From the NCBI RefSeq assembly GCF_002224675.1, contig NZ_NMPZ01000029.1:1-46695 (forward strand): DNA of 46,695 bases, in the 5' to 3' direction. The first letter of the stretch is position 1; each line of letters begins with the position of its first letter. The stretch comes from Segatella copri. GTDB taxonomy: Bacteria > Bacteroidota > Bacteroidia > Bacteroidales > Bacteroidaceae. Shown here one piece after another: positions 40,992-46,695 of this stretch. Under the pieces are notes generated by a model. It was given only the letters and a program-made list of their open reading frames with translations, was not told the origin of the DNA and made no database searches. The position numbers and the translations under genes are program-made.

Positions 40992-40999
40992 TACCTTTG
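40992..40999 (+). promoter_or_regulatory. -7 box upstream of candidate small RNA
   Basis: TACCTTTG begins 5 bp after the topB stop. No clear TTTG lies 19-21 bp upstream. Confidence 0.5.
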
Positions 41000-41005
41000 C
41001 CACCG

Positions 41006-41100
41006 AAACATGGTTCATAAATGGTGTCTTTATTCAGGATGCTTTTATTTACTGTGGATTAAGTGGCGGCACTCGGAGGGATACCGAGTGCCTTTTTCTT
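41006..41100 (+). ncRNA. Candidate small RNA in RteR position
   Basis: A promoter-like box directly after topB and a textbook terminator 70 bp later define a transcript of about 95 nt without a credible frame. In CTnDOT the 90-nt trans-acting RNA RteR, which lowers transfer-operon mRNA, is encoded just downstream of exc (topoisomerase). Position and size agree; sequence relation is untested. It could also be a leader with an attenuator for the DUF1896 gene at 41168. Confidence 0.5.
41068..41100 (+). terminator. Intrinsic terminator of candidate small RNA
   Basis: GGCACTCGG and CCGAGTGCC around AGGGATA, followed by TTTTTCTT. Confidence 0.85.
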
Positions 41101-41167
41101 GCTTTCACACAAACACCAACCGCCATCCACGGTTCATTATTCACCACTTAATCCATTCAACAGACAG

Positions 41168-41617
41168 ATGAACAGAAAGAAACAGGCACAGATAGAACTG
41201 TCCTATTACGGACTGTACCTCTTGAACCACCTCAGAGAGAACCGTTTTCCACAAGCCAGCGATGCGGACTTTATCCGCGAACGTGCAGACCATGCCGCAG
41301 AAGTATATGAGCAGGCACGGCGTGATGCCCTCTTTGCCGATGCGGCACAAGAACTTGCCATGTCAGCATTGCTGAAAGGTCTCCGCTTTTCCAAGTACAG
41401 CATCCTGTACGATGTTGTTGACAGTGAGTTTCCCCTGGAGGTAGCAGTAGAAGATCAGAAAGCGTTTGTCAAGTACCTCCTGCCTTTGGTTGACAACGTG
41501 TATTCCATTTACGACCTCACCGATGACGATTTTGCCCAGTCACCGGACTACGACCAGCTCTATACAGAGTTGACTGGAGCCGTAGCCCTTTTCATTGAGT
41601 CAAATGGCGTACAATAG
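41168..41617 (+). CDS. DUF1896 domain protein
   Basis: 149 aa of the DUF1896 family, which is limited to Bacteroidetes conjugative elements: L-S-Y-Y-G-L-Y-L-L-N-H-L-R-E near residue 10, RADHAAEVYEQARRDALFAD near 36, and A-Q-E-L-A-M-S-A-L-L-K-G-L. The acidic C-terminal half is typical. It usually stands right before the large N6-methylase/helicase gene, as here (overlap of 14 bp). Molecular role unknown. Confidence 0.82.
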   Translation: MNRKKQAQIELSYYGLYLLNHLRENRFPQASDADFIRERADHAAEVYEQARRDALFADAAQELAMSALLKGLRFSKYSILYDVVDSEFPLEVAVEDQKAFVKYLLPLVDNVYSIYDLTDDDFAQSPDYDQLYTELTGAVALFIESNGVQ

Positions 41618-42014
41618 AAAACAACGGCTGAACGACAACATCAAGGCGATAGAGACGGCATTCATCCTTGACAGGGAACAGCGCACGCCGACCGCCCGTG
41701 AGCGTCTCCTTCTGGAGCGTTATTGCGGATTCGGTGGATTGAAGTGCATCCTGAACCCTGCCAGGGAACTGGCGGATGCCGTCCATTGGGCAAAGTCAGA
41801 CCTTGAATTGTTTGCTCCAACGGTGGAGCTGCATAGACTTATCCGTGAAAACAGCAAGAATGAAAGCGAGTACAAACAGTTGATGGACAGTCTGAAACAG
41901 TCCGTCCTTACGGCATTCTACACGCCGTCAGCCGTTACGGAGGCTCTGACGGATGTGTTGAAAGAGCATCAGATTATCCCCGAAAAGGTGCTTGCCATAC
42001 ACTGGTGTAGGTAG
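41604..42014 (+). pseudogene. N-terminal fragment of N6-DNA methylase/SNF2 helicase
   Basis: The frame starts M-A-Y-N-R-K-Q-R-L-N-D-N-I-K-A-I and shows R-L-L-L-E-R-Y-C-G-F-G-G-L-K-C-I-L near residue 35 and T-A-F-Y-T-P-S-A-V near 109, the start of the giant (about 1800-2000 aa) methylase/helicase of Bacteroidetes elements. It breaks at about 41988 after H-Q-I-I-P-E-K-V-L, just where the SAM-binding E-P-S-A-G motif should follow, and joins a different gene. Less than one tenth remains. Confidence 0.8.
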
Positions 42015-42545
42015 CGGCATCACTCGTGCTCTGGACGAAGACATCAATGTCACATTTATGAATAATGACAAGGCGCAGGAATTTGTCATCACGGTTTGGA
42101 GAGAAGAAAGTAACGAAGTCGAGAAAAAAAGTAACCAAGTCGAGGGGAAAAGTAACCAAGTCGGTAACCAAGTCGAACAAAAAAGTAACGAAGTCGAGGA
42201 AAAAGTAACCAAGTCCAAGACTCTGACATTCGACTTAGACACTCTGACACTGACTTAGCCACCGACCATGACACTTTTGTCGAAGACCATGACACTATAC
42301 ATAGTTACCATGACACTAACCATGACACTAAAAGAGTGCCATTGACGAATAAACAGAAGGATATAGTAAACTTCTGTAGCGTGCCAAGAACAAGTAGGGA
42401 AATTTTGGAAAGAGCCGGTGTTGTCTATCATACAAAAAATATAGCCAAATACATCACATCCCTTGTTGCAGCAGGGTATTTGCAGATGACTAATCCAGAT
42501 AATCCTACGGCAAGTAATCAAAAATACAAGAAAGTAAACAAAAGA
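41989..42545 (+). pseudogene. C-terminal fragment of AlbA_2/RecG-like protein, frameshifted
   Basis: L-P-Y-T-G-V-G-S-G-I-T-R-A-L and E-F-V-I-T-V-W-R match the end of the ATP-binding part of AlbA_2 proteins. Then comes a repeat linker (K-S-N-Q-V-E) and, in another frame, S-D-T-D-L-A-T-D-H-D-T with repeated Y/N-H-D-T, leading to the winged helix LTNKQKDIVNFCSVPRTSRE and ending at 42545. A frameshift between about 42200 and 42230, inside the repeats, separates the two frames. Architecture equals that of the intact gene at 23193-24692. Confidence 0.72.
42110..42330 (+). repeat. Repeats in linker of AlbA_2 fragment
   Basis: Five to six units of AAAAGTAACCAAGTCGAG-type sequence (42110-42212) are followed by units of ACCATGACACT (42262-42330). 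They encode K-S-N-Q-V-E and H-D-T repeats. The frameshift lies at the border of the two repeat types. Confidence 0.65.
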
Positions 42546-42755
42546 TAAGAAGCGTATGGATTCATTATTGAAATGTCATCTGATAAAAACGATGTGGTTT
42601 GGGATCCATTTGGCGGATTGTTTACAACTGCCGTAGCTTGCTATAATCTACAACGCTCATGTTTTACTTCCGAAATAACACCAGAGGTTTTCGAGGAAGG
42701 TAAAAAACGTGTAGAACTACTTGTTTCCCAACAACAATTGCAATTCGCTAATTAA
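42546..42755 (+). pseudogene. C-terminal fragment of DNA methyltransferase
   Basis: Directly after the previous stop the frame reads E-A-Y-G-F-I-I-E-M-S-S-D-K-N-D-V-V-W, then D-P-F-G-G-L-F-T-T-A-V-A-C. The D-P-F-x-G with x-T-x-x-A is the SAM-binding motif that ends class-beta N4/N6 methyltransferases, followed by R-S-C-F-T-S-E-I (motif with the acidic ribose ligand). About 70 residues remain; the catalytic (D/S)PP(Y/W) part is missing. Confidence 0.68.
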
Positions 42756-42902
42756 AGTTTCATCATCAGAAGAAGTGAGGATGCGACTCCACTCCTTGAT
42801 GGTCTTACCATTGAATTTTACGAAAAGCCCAATCTTTCCAGCTTGTAGATTTTGGAAAGATTGGAGCTGTTTATATTTTGCTATACTACTATAGCCCGAC
42901 AT
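42717..42902 (-). pseudogene. C-terminal relic, possibly of restriction enzyme
   Basis: The minus frame gives KIGLFVKFNGKTIKEWSRIL and then T-S-S-D-D-E-T-L-I-S-E-L-Q-L-L-L-G-N-K to the stop, well-behaved protein sequence in a stretch no other gene explains. It is convergent with, and overlaps by 39 bp, the methyltransferase fragment, as in convergent type II restriction-modification pairs. I cannot name the family; restriction-enzyme identity is inferred from position only. Confidence 0.35.
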
Positions 42903-43743
42903 AGTCATTATCCCCATCAGAAGACGAGCTTCCACCTGATGAAGAACTACCACTTGATGAACCTGAGTCTGACGATGAACTTCCACTTGGGGTACTGCTG
43001 CCAGAATCCGCAGAAGAACTACCCGAAGTAGAAGGAGCGGAAGACTTCTGACCAAGTACCTCACGCTTGTAATGAGTAATTTCGGTGTTCACATAGTCAA
43101 TGAAAGCCGTATAATCCTTTTCGCCATAGACGAGGGCAAGAGCGTTCACCATCTTCACCAATGCACGGTAAGCGTTATCACTTGCTGTGCGAGCAGTCTT
43201 CAAAGCTCCGACAGATACGCCCATCTTCTCGTTAGTACGTTGCAAAGTAAGTGTTCTTACACGCTCGTTGGCTTCCTTCATGTTGGTAACAAATGCTGTC
43301 AAGCCCAACTTGGCAACCTGTGCAGAATATTTGTTCTCAAGGTCTGTGATAAAGTTCACCAAAAGACCGGTCTCCTTGTCGAGTTGGTCGGCGGTGTTAA
43401 TCTTGTAGTCCTTGATGTGCTGTGCGAGAACCTTTGCAGCCTGTGCCATGTCTGCGATAGGCATAGCAAGGAATGCTTCAACGGCTTTCTTGTAGCCAGC
43501 ATAGAGTGCGTCACGGTCGTTGTCTGCCTTGGCGATGTCATCGGTCAAAAGACTCTTCTGCGAAACTTTCAGAACTTCGTCCTCTGTTGAGACGGCAGTC
43601 TTGAAATTACTTACTTGGTCAGCAGCCTTGCTCTTTACAGCACTGTCTGACTCAACACGTGCAAGAATGTTACTTACGAACGTGAAATGCGCACCATTAT
43701 TCATGCGTGGCAAACTGATGTCATTTATTTCCTTCATAATCAT
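42889..43743 (-). CDS. DUF6261 family protein with Ser/Gly-rich tail
   Basis: A helical protein of 284 aa. Residues 1-230 match DUF6261 (start L-P-R-M-N-N-G-A-H-F-T-F, then long amphipathic helices with A-L-K-T-A-R-T-A-S-D-N-A-Y-R). The last 50 residues are an acidic Ser/Gly/Asp tail that is surely disordered. The family is widespread in gut Bacteroidales and often present in several copies; function unknown. It is the only intact gene in the rearranged section and its 5' side faces the periodic repeat array. Confidence 0.8.
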   Translation of the reverse strand: MIMKEINDISLPRMNNGAHFTFVSNILARVESDSAVKSKAADQVSNFKTAVSTEDEVLKVSQKSLLTDDIAKADNDRDALYAGYKKAVEAFLAMPIADMAQAAKVLAQHIKDYKINTADQLDKETGLLVNFITDLENKYSAQVAKLGLTAFVTNMKEANERVRTLTLQRTNEKMGVSVGALKTARTASDNAYRALVKMVNALALVYGEKDYTAFIDYVNTEITHYKREVLGQKSSAPSTSGSSSADSGSSTPSGSSSSDSGSSSGSSSSGGSSSSDGDNDYVGL

Positions 43744-43934
43744 TGGAATTAAGTTCGACATTTAGATTTTTGCGTTGTCGGTTTCCCGATTGCGAATGCG
43801 AATATACAAAAATAATCGCTAAAATGGGAACAAATGAATAAAAATCGGATGAAATTGCGAAATAAAACCTACTTTTTAACGGTTGTTATACCATTGGCGC
43901 ACGTTTATTGTAGAACTGGAATTGCAAATGCTGT

Positions 43935-44290
43935 AAGAAACGCCGTTTCTTGCTCTTGTTAGTTCTGATTGGGGTAAGAAACTTGCATCAATATCTCCGT
44001 TAGCATTTGAATGTAGAAAGAAACGCAAAACAAGACCTTAGTTGAATCCCAAAATGACAAGAAACGTGCGTCGATACCTCCAACAGAGGTTAAAAGTAGC
44101 GAGAAATGCTAAATAAAAGCACCAACAACCATCAAAAGTAGAAATAAACGCTAAATAATTCGTCCAACGGCTCCCTAAATGGCAAGAAACGCAAAACAAT
44201 GCCCACTTTTTTCTTCTGGTAAGGTATTGTTTAGCGTTTCTTTCTATTTTGGGACTCAAACGAAGAAATTGTTTAGCGTTTCCTGATACA
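43935..44290. repeat. Phased array of AAGAAACGC cores, 41-42 bp period
   Basis: Seven direct copies of a short core (best AAGAAACGCTAAATAA) start at 43935, 43976, 44018, 44059, 44101, 44143 and 44184: intervals 41, 42, 41, 42, 42, 41. The bases between differ, with weak likeness (AAAGTAG or ATGGC just before the core). Two further cores lie in inverse orientation at about 44228-44246 and 44271-44287, 43 bp apart, so the array ends in an inverted repeat (AAACAATGCC with GGTATTGTTT). No frame is supported. A spacing of 41.5 bp is four B-DNA turns. Confidence 0.75.
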
Positions 44291-44296
44291 TAGGCA

Positions 44297-44440
44297 TCAA
44301 AATTACCCCACAGTTACCCCATAGTTGTCATATAGCTACCCCACAGCTCACTTTTCTTTGTGCCTTGCCCCAACAAGTACCCTACAAGCACCCAACAAGT
44401 AACCCTACAAGCTACCCAACAAGTTGACAGGTAAGAAGTC
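44297..44440. repeat. Short C-rich direct repeats
   Basis: ACCCCACAG/ACCCCATAG units (44305-44345) are followed by two copies of about 24 bp with AAGTACCCTACAAGC and ACCCAACAAGT (44374-44425). No gene is supported. They may be a former repeat linker of a lost protein gene (one frame reads P-T-S-Y/N repeats). Confidence 0.55.
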
Positions 44441-44511
44441 GTAGGGCGTTTTGACTTTTTACAAGCGCAAGGTGAAGCATATCGGCAGCAAGCGTTTCGG
44501 CATCCAGTACC

Positions 44512-44700
44512 TTGGACGGAGCGACCTTGCAGAACAAGGGAGCACTTATCTATGGTGGTGCCGTGGCATTGGAAACGGAAATATACCTGTCGGATGCTAT
44601 AGCTTTGACCGCTTCCGTTAAGGAAAGGCTTGTTTGGGGCAACAGCACGGGACATTTCCACACGCAGTTTGGCATCGGCATGAAGTTCATCATCAACTAA
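44512..44700 (+). pseudogene. traO: C-terminal fragment of conjugal transfer protein TraO
   Basis: The frame L-D-G-A-T-L-Q-N-K-G-A-L-I-Y-G-G-A-V, then S-V-K-E-R-L-V-W-G-N-S-T and H-F-H-T-Q-F-G-I-G-M-K-F-I-I-N to the stop is the end of TraO, the outer-membrane beta-barrel of CTnDOT-type mating machinery (about 190 aa). Only about 62 residues remain. Sequence just upstream (K-R-K-V-K-H-I-G-S-K-R-F-G-I in another frame) is foreign and unidentified. TraP follows 12 bp later as in complete elements. Confidence 0.78.
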
Positions 44701-44712
44701 AACAGTGAGCCT

Positions 44713-45582
44713 ATGGACATCAATGAAATCAAACAAGTGCCTATTGTGGACTTTCTCTATATTCTCTGCATTGAGCCTGTCAAACACAAGGCTTCGGGAC
44801 TTTGGTATCATGCGCCATACCGCAATGACCGCAATCCTTCGCTTCGGGTATCAACGGACAAGAATGTCTGGTATGACTATGGCGTCGCCAGAGGTGGTGA
44901 CATCTTCAACCTCGCAGGGGAGTTCATCAACAGCAATGAGTTTGTGGCACAAGCCAAGTTCATATCTGAAACGCTTGGTGGCAGTTTCCCGACATCGTTT
45001 CCGCATCATCAAAGAATAGCGGAAAAGGCTGTGAAGGCGAAAGGCAATCCCTTTAGTGATATTGTGGAAAAGCCATTGAGCCATCCTGCACTTCGGCAAT
45101 ACTTGCGTGAGCGTGGCATATCGGCTGACGTGGCGAGCCGTTTCTGCTGTCAGGTGGAATACCGATACAATGGCAAACAGTTCTTTGCTGTCGGTTTTAA
45201 GAACAACAGCGGCGGCTACGAGATACGCAACCGCTTCTTCAAAGGTTGCGTGTCGCCAAAGGACATCACTCTCATTGGCAGGAACAGCAATGTCTGCCAT
45301 CTGTACGAGGGTTTTATGGATTACCTCTCTGCCGTAATTCTCGGCATAGGTCGTGGTGAGGATCATATTATCCTCAACTCGGTGGCTAATATGCAAAAGG
45401 TGCATCATCTTTTAGATGGCTATGCACAAGTGTACTGTCATTTGGACAATGACGAAGCTGGCGAGAATGCCTGTGTCGAACTGCAAAAGCGATATGGCGA
45501 TAAGGTCATTGACCATTCGCACCTATACACTGGCTACAAGGACTTGAACGAGTATCTGATGACCCATAAGACAAGAAAGTAA
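44713..45582 (+). CDS. traP: TraP-type Toprim primase-like protein
   Basis: 289 aa. The N-terminal part has the CHC2-like layout (W-Y-H-A-P-Y-R-N-D-R-N-P-S-L near residue 31, G-V-A-R-G-G-D-I-F near 56), but all zinc-binding Cys are replaced. The Toprim domain shows L-Y-E-G-F-M-D near 197 and C-H-L-D-N-D-E-A-G near 241, the metal-binding Glu and Asp-x-Asp. In CTnDOT TraP lies between traO and traQ, as here. It is thought to prime the transferred strand. Confidence 0.85.
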   Translation: MDINEIKQVPIVDFLYILCIEPVKHKASGLWYHAPYRNDRNPSLRVSTDKNVWYDYGVARGGDIFNLAGEFINSNEFVAQAKFISETLGGSFPTSFPHHQRIAEKAVKAKGNPFSDIVEKPLSHPALRQYLRERGISADVASRFCCQVEYRYNGKQFFAVGFKNNSGGYEIRNRFFKGCVSPKDITLIGRNSNVCHLYEGFMDYLSAVILGIGRGEDHIILNSVANMQKVHHLLDGYAQVYCHLDNDEAGENACVELQKRYGDKVIDHSHLYTGYKDLNEYLMTHKTRK

Positions 45583-45606
45583 CAATCATTCAAAAACATC
45601 AAGACA

Positions 45607-46089
45607 ATGAAGAAGAACAATAAAATCAAGAAATCAGTGAGCATGTTGGCATTCCTTTTCGTGTGTGCCGTGTCGGTACTCCTTTCATCGTGCAGCGATG
45701 AGCTGGACATTCAGCAGTCGTATCCGTTCAAGGTGGAGACGATGCCTGTGCCAAAGGACATTGTGCGTGGACAGACCGTTGAAATCCGCTGCGAGTTGAA
45801 GGCGGAGGGAAAGTTTGACGGCACCATCTATACTATCCGCTATTTTCAGCATGACGGAAAAGGTTCGCTGAGAATGGAGAACGGAACGGTGTTCCAGCCA
45901 AACGACCGCTATCTGTTGGAGAACGAGAAGTTCCGTCTTTACTATACCTCGGCAAGCACGGAGACACAGACGCTGACCGTGGTGGTGGAGGACAACTTCG
46001 GCAAGTCATACGAAATGGAGTTCAGTTTCAACGATACTGACGAGGAGGAAGAGTTTGCGAGAAGTGCCAACAAACTCGGTAGCGTATGA
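45607..46089 (+). CDS. traQ: Conjugal transfer lipoprotein TraQ (DUF3872)
   Basis: 160 aa. A lipoprotein signal peptide ends in L-L-S-S-C (Cys near residue 29), then D-E-L-D-I-Q-Q-S-Y-P-F-K-V-E-T-M-P-V-P and one Ig-like beta domain (V-E-I-R-C-E-L, Y-T-I-R-Y-F-Q, L-R-L-Y-Y), the DUF3872 family. It is a periplasm-facing part of the CTnDOT-type mating apparatus. The lysozyme ATG overlaps its stop by 4 bp. Confidence 0.87.
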   Translation: MKKNNKIKKSVSMLAFLFVCAVSVLLSSCSDELDIQQSYPFKVETMPVPKDIVRGQTVEIRCELKAEGKFDGTIYTIRYFQHDGKGSLRMENGTVFQPNDRYLLENEKFRLYYTSASTETQTLTVVVEDNFGKSYEMEFSFNDTDEEEEFARSANKLGSV

Positions 46090-46571
46090 GGTTGATGATA
46101 TTGTTAGCCTTGCTTCTTGTGTCGGGCAGCTTGTCTGCCCAGACGCAAGGGGCGATAAAGCGAGTTTGTCATGTGTCACGTTTTGAGTTGGCTGTCGCCT
46201 GCATCAAGAAGTACGAGGGTCTGCATGGACCGAAGCATCATCCTTATGTCGGATATGGGCACAAGCTGTTGCCTGGCGAACGGTTTTCTCCAAAAATGAC
46301 GGAACGGCAAGCCGATGCCTTGCTGCGCTCTGACCTCAGAAAGCTCTGCGCCATGTTTCGTGGTTTCGGTCGTGACTCGCTGCTATTGGCTGCACTTGCC
46401 TACAATGTGGGGTGTGGAAAGGTGATGAAAAGCCGGATGTATGCCAAGATGCGAAGTGGCAACAGAAACATCTATCGTGATTATGTGGACTTCAAAAGGT
46501 GGAACGGAAAGACAGTGCCTTCCATCGAGCGAAGAAGAAAAATGGAGTATCTGCTCTTGTTTACTCCATAG
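46086..46571 (+). CDS. Conjugation-associated lysozyme (GH24-like)
   Basis: 161 aa with signal peptide MRLMILLALLLVSGSLSAQ. The phage-type lysozyme core shows I-K-K-Y-E-G near residue 38 (catalytic Glu), P-Y-V-G-Y-G-H-K near 50, and A-A-L-A-Y-N-V-G-C-G near 98. It would open peptidoglycan for assembly of the mating channel. It is the last gene of the traO-traP-traQ-lysozyme unit and is followed by a terminator. Confidence 0.85.
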   Translation: MRLMILLALLLVSGSLSAQTQGAIKRVCHVSRFELAVACIKKYEGLHGPKHHPYVGYGHKLLPGERFSPKMTERQADALLRSDLRKLCAMFRGFGRDSLLLAALAYNVGCGKVMKSRMYAKMRSGNRNIYRDYVDFKRWNGKTVPSIERRRKMEYLLLFTP

Positions 46572-46591
46572 TAATAAGGTTTTATAAAAAT

Positions 46592-46628
46592 AGGACAGTC
46601 CTTTTGATTGGGGGCTGTCCTTTGTTTT
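46592..46628 (+). terminator. Intrinsic terminator after lysozyme gene
   Basis: AGGACAGTCC and GGGCTGTCCT around TTTTGATTGG, then TTGTTTTTTTT. It closes the tra operon. The last 65 bp of the window hold nothing recognisable. Confidence 0.8.
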
Positions 46629-46695
46629 TTTGCAAGCATCGCAGATAAGGGCAAGACGGTTTCTTTGCCACTTTCTTTTCCGCTCCTCGGCTCAA

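Noticed and set aside
42903..43064. Extension of the minus-strand relic upstream of 42902
   Set aside because: That part is the shifted frame of the Ser/Gly-rich tail of DUF6261 (Val, Leu, His, Gln repeats) and not a separate protein.
43935..44290. CRISPR array
   Set aside because: The period is only 41-42 bp, the conserved core is about 9-16 bp and degenerate, copies occur in both orientations, and there are no cas genes.

Overview
The window looks like a Bacteroidales chromosome, most likely a gut Prevotellaceae close to Segatella (Prevotella) copri. Many starts are preceded by the Bacteroidetes sigma-70 signature (TTTG, 19-21 bp, TAnnTTTG), Shine-Dalgarno sites are absent, and the families are typical of the phylum: DUF3822, DUF4476, HU-HIG proteins, smalltalk peptide, CTnDOT-type transfer genes. 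Species assignment is inference.

Layout. 1-188 is a nested palindromic REP/BIME element; the same repeat recurs at 31557-31648. 279-9360 holds housekeeping genes: EttA translation factor, MgtC-like membrane protein, a methyltransferase, a complete minus-strand tolC-macA-ABC ATPase-macB export operon, and a BamE-like/DUF4476 secreted protein. 9500-9860 is an intergenic array of short degenerate repeats. 10798-12126 is the wreck of a mobile module: an amber-mutated smalltalk peptide, an HU-HIG protein that lost its core, a stand-alone Rpn C-terminal domain and a truncated DUF3987 primase-like gene. 12176-16651 is an etfB-etfA-acyl-CoA dehydrogenase operon and riboflavin synthase.

16853-25456 is a defence-flavoured accessory island. 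It has a YhcG/DUF1016 nuclease missing its middle, an intact prolyl aminopeptidase-like hydrolase, fragments of a TonB-dependent receptor and of an AAA ATPase, and a compact operon of an AlbA_2 (Schlafen-like) protein, an EVE-McrB GTPase and the McrC nuclease. The McrB reading frame begins with an IF2-N-like module that is cut off by one in-frame TAG. A winged-helix HU-HIG protein lies upstream. 25457-27909 holds repeats, gene relics and two secreted hypothetical proteins. 28103-33542 returns to core genes: dnaG, cardiolipin synthase, rsmD, DUF3822 and a small membrane-anchored protein.

33595 to the window end is a CTnDOT-like integrative conjugative element. It has an IntDOT-type integrase, a RhuM-like protein, two divergent pairs of helix-turn-helix genes, and an operon in the order HTH-HTH-DUF4099/DUF3945-topoisomerase III that matches the CTnDOT excision operon. 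This is followed by a promoter plus terminator spanning about 95 nt, in the position of the CTnDOT regulatory RNA RteR. The transfer region is gutted: the N-terminus of the large N6-methylase/helicase is followed by fragments of an AlbA_2 protein, a DNA methyltransferase and an unidentified protein, then an intact DUF6261 gene. Next comes a striking array of short repeats spaced 41-42 bp apart (four helical turns), then the last third of traO, and intact traP, traQ and a lysozyme gene. Mobilisation and most mating-pore genes are absent from the window, so the element is probably defective unless they lie outside it or the assembly is chimeric.
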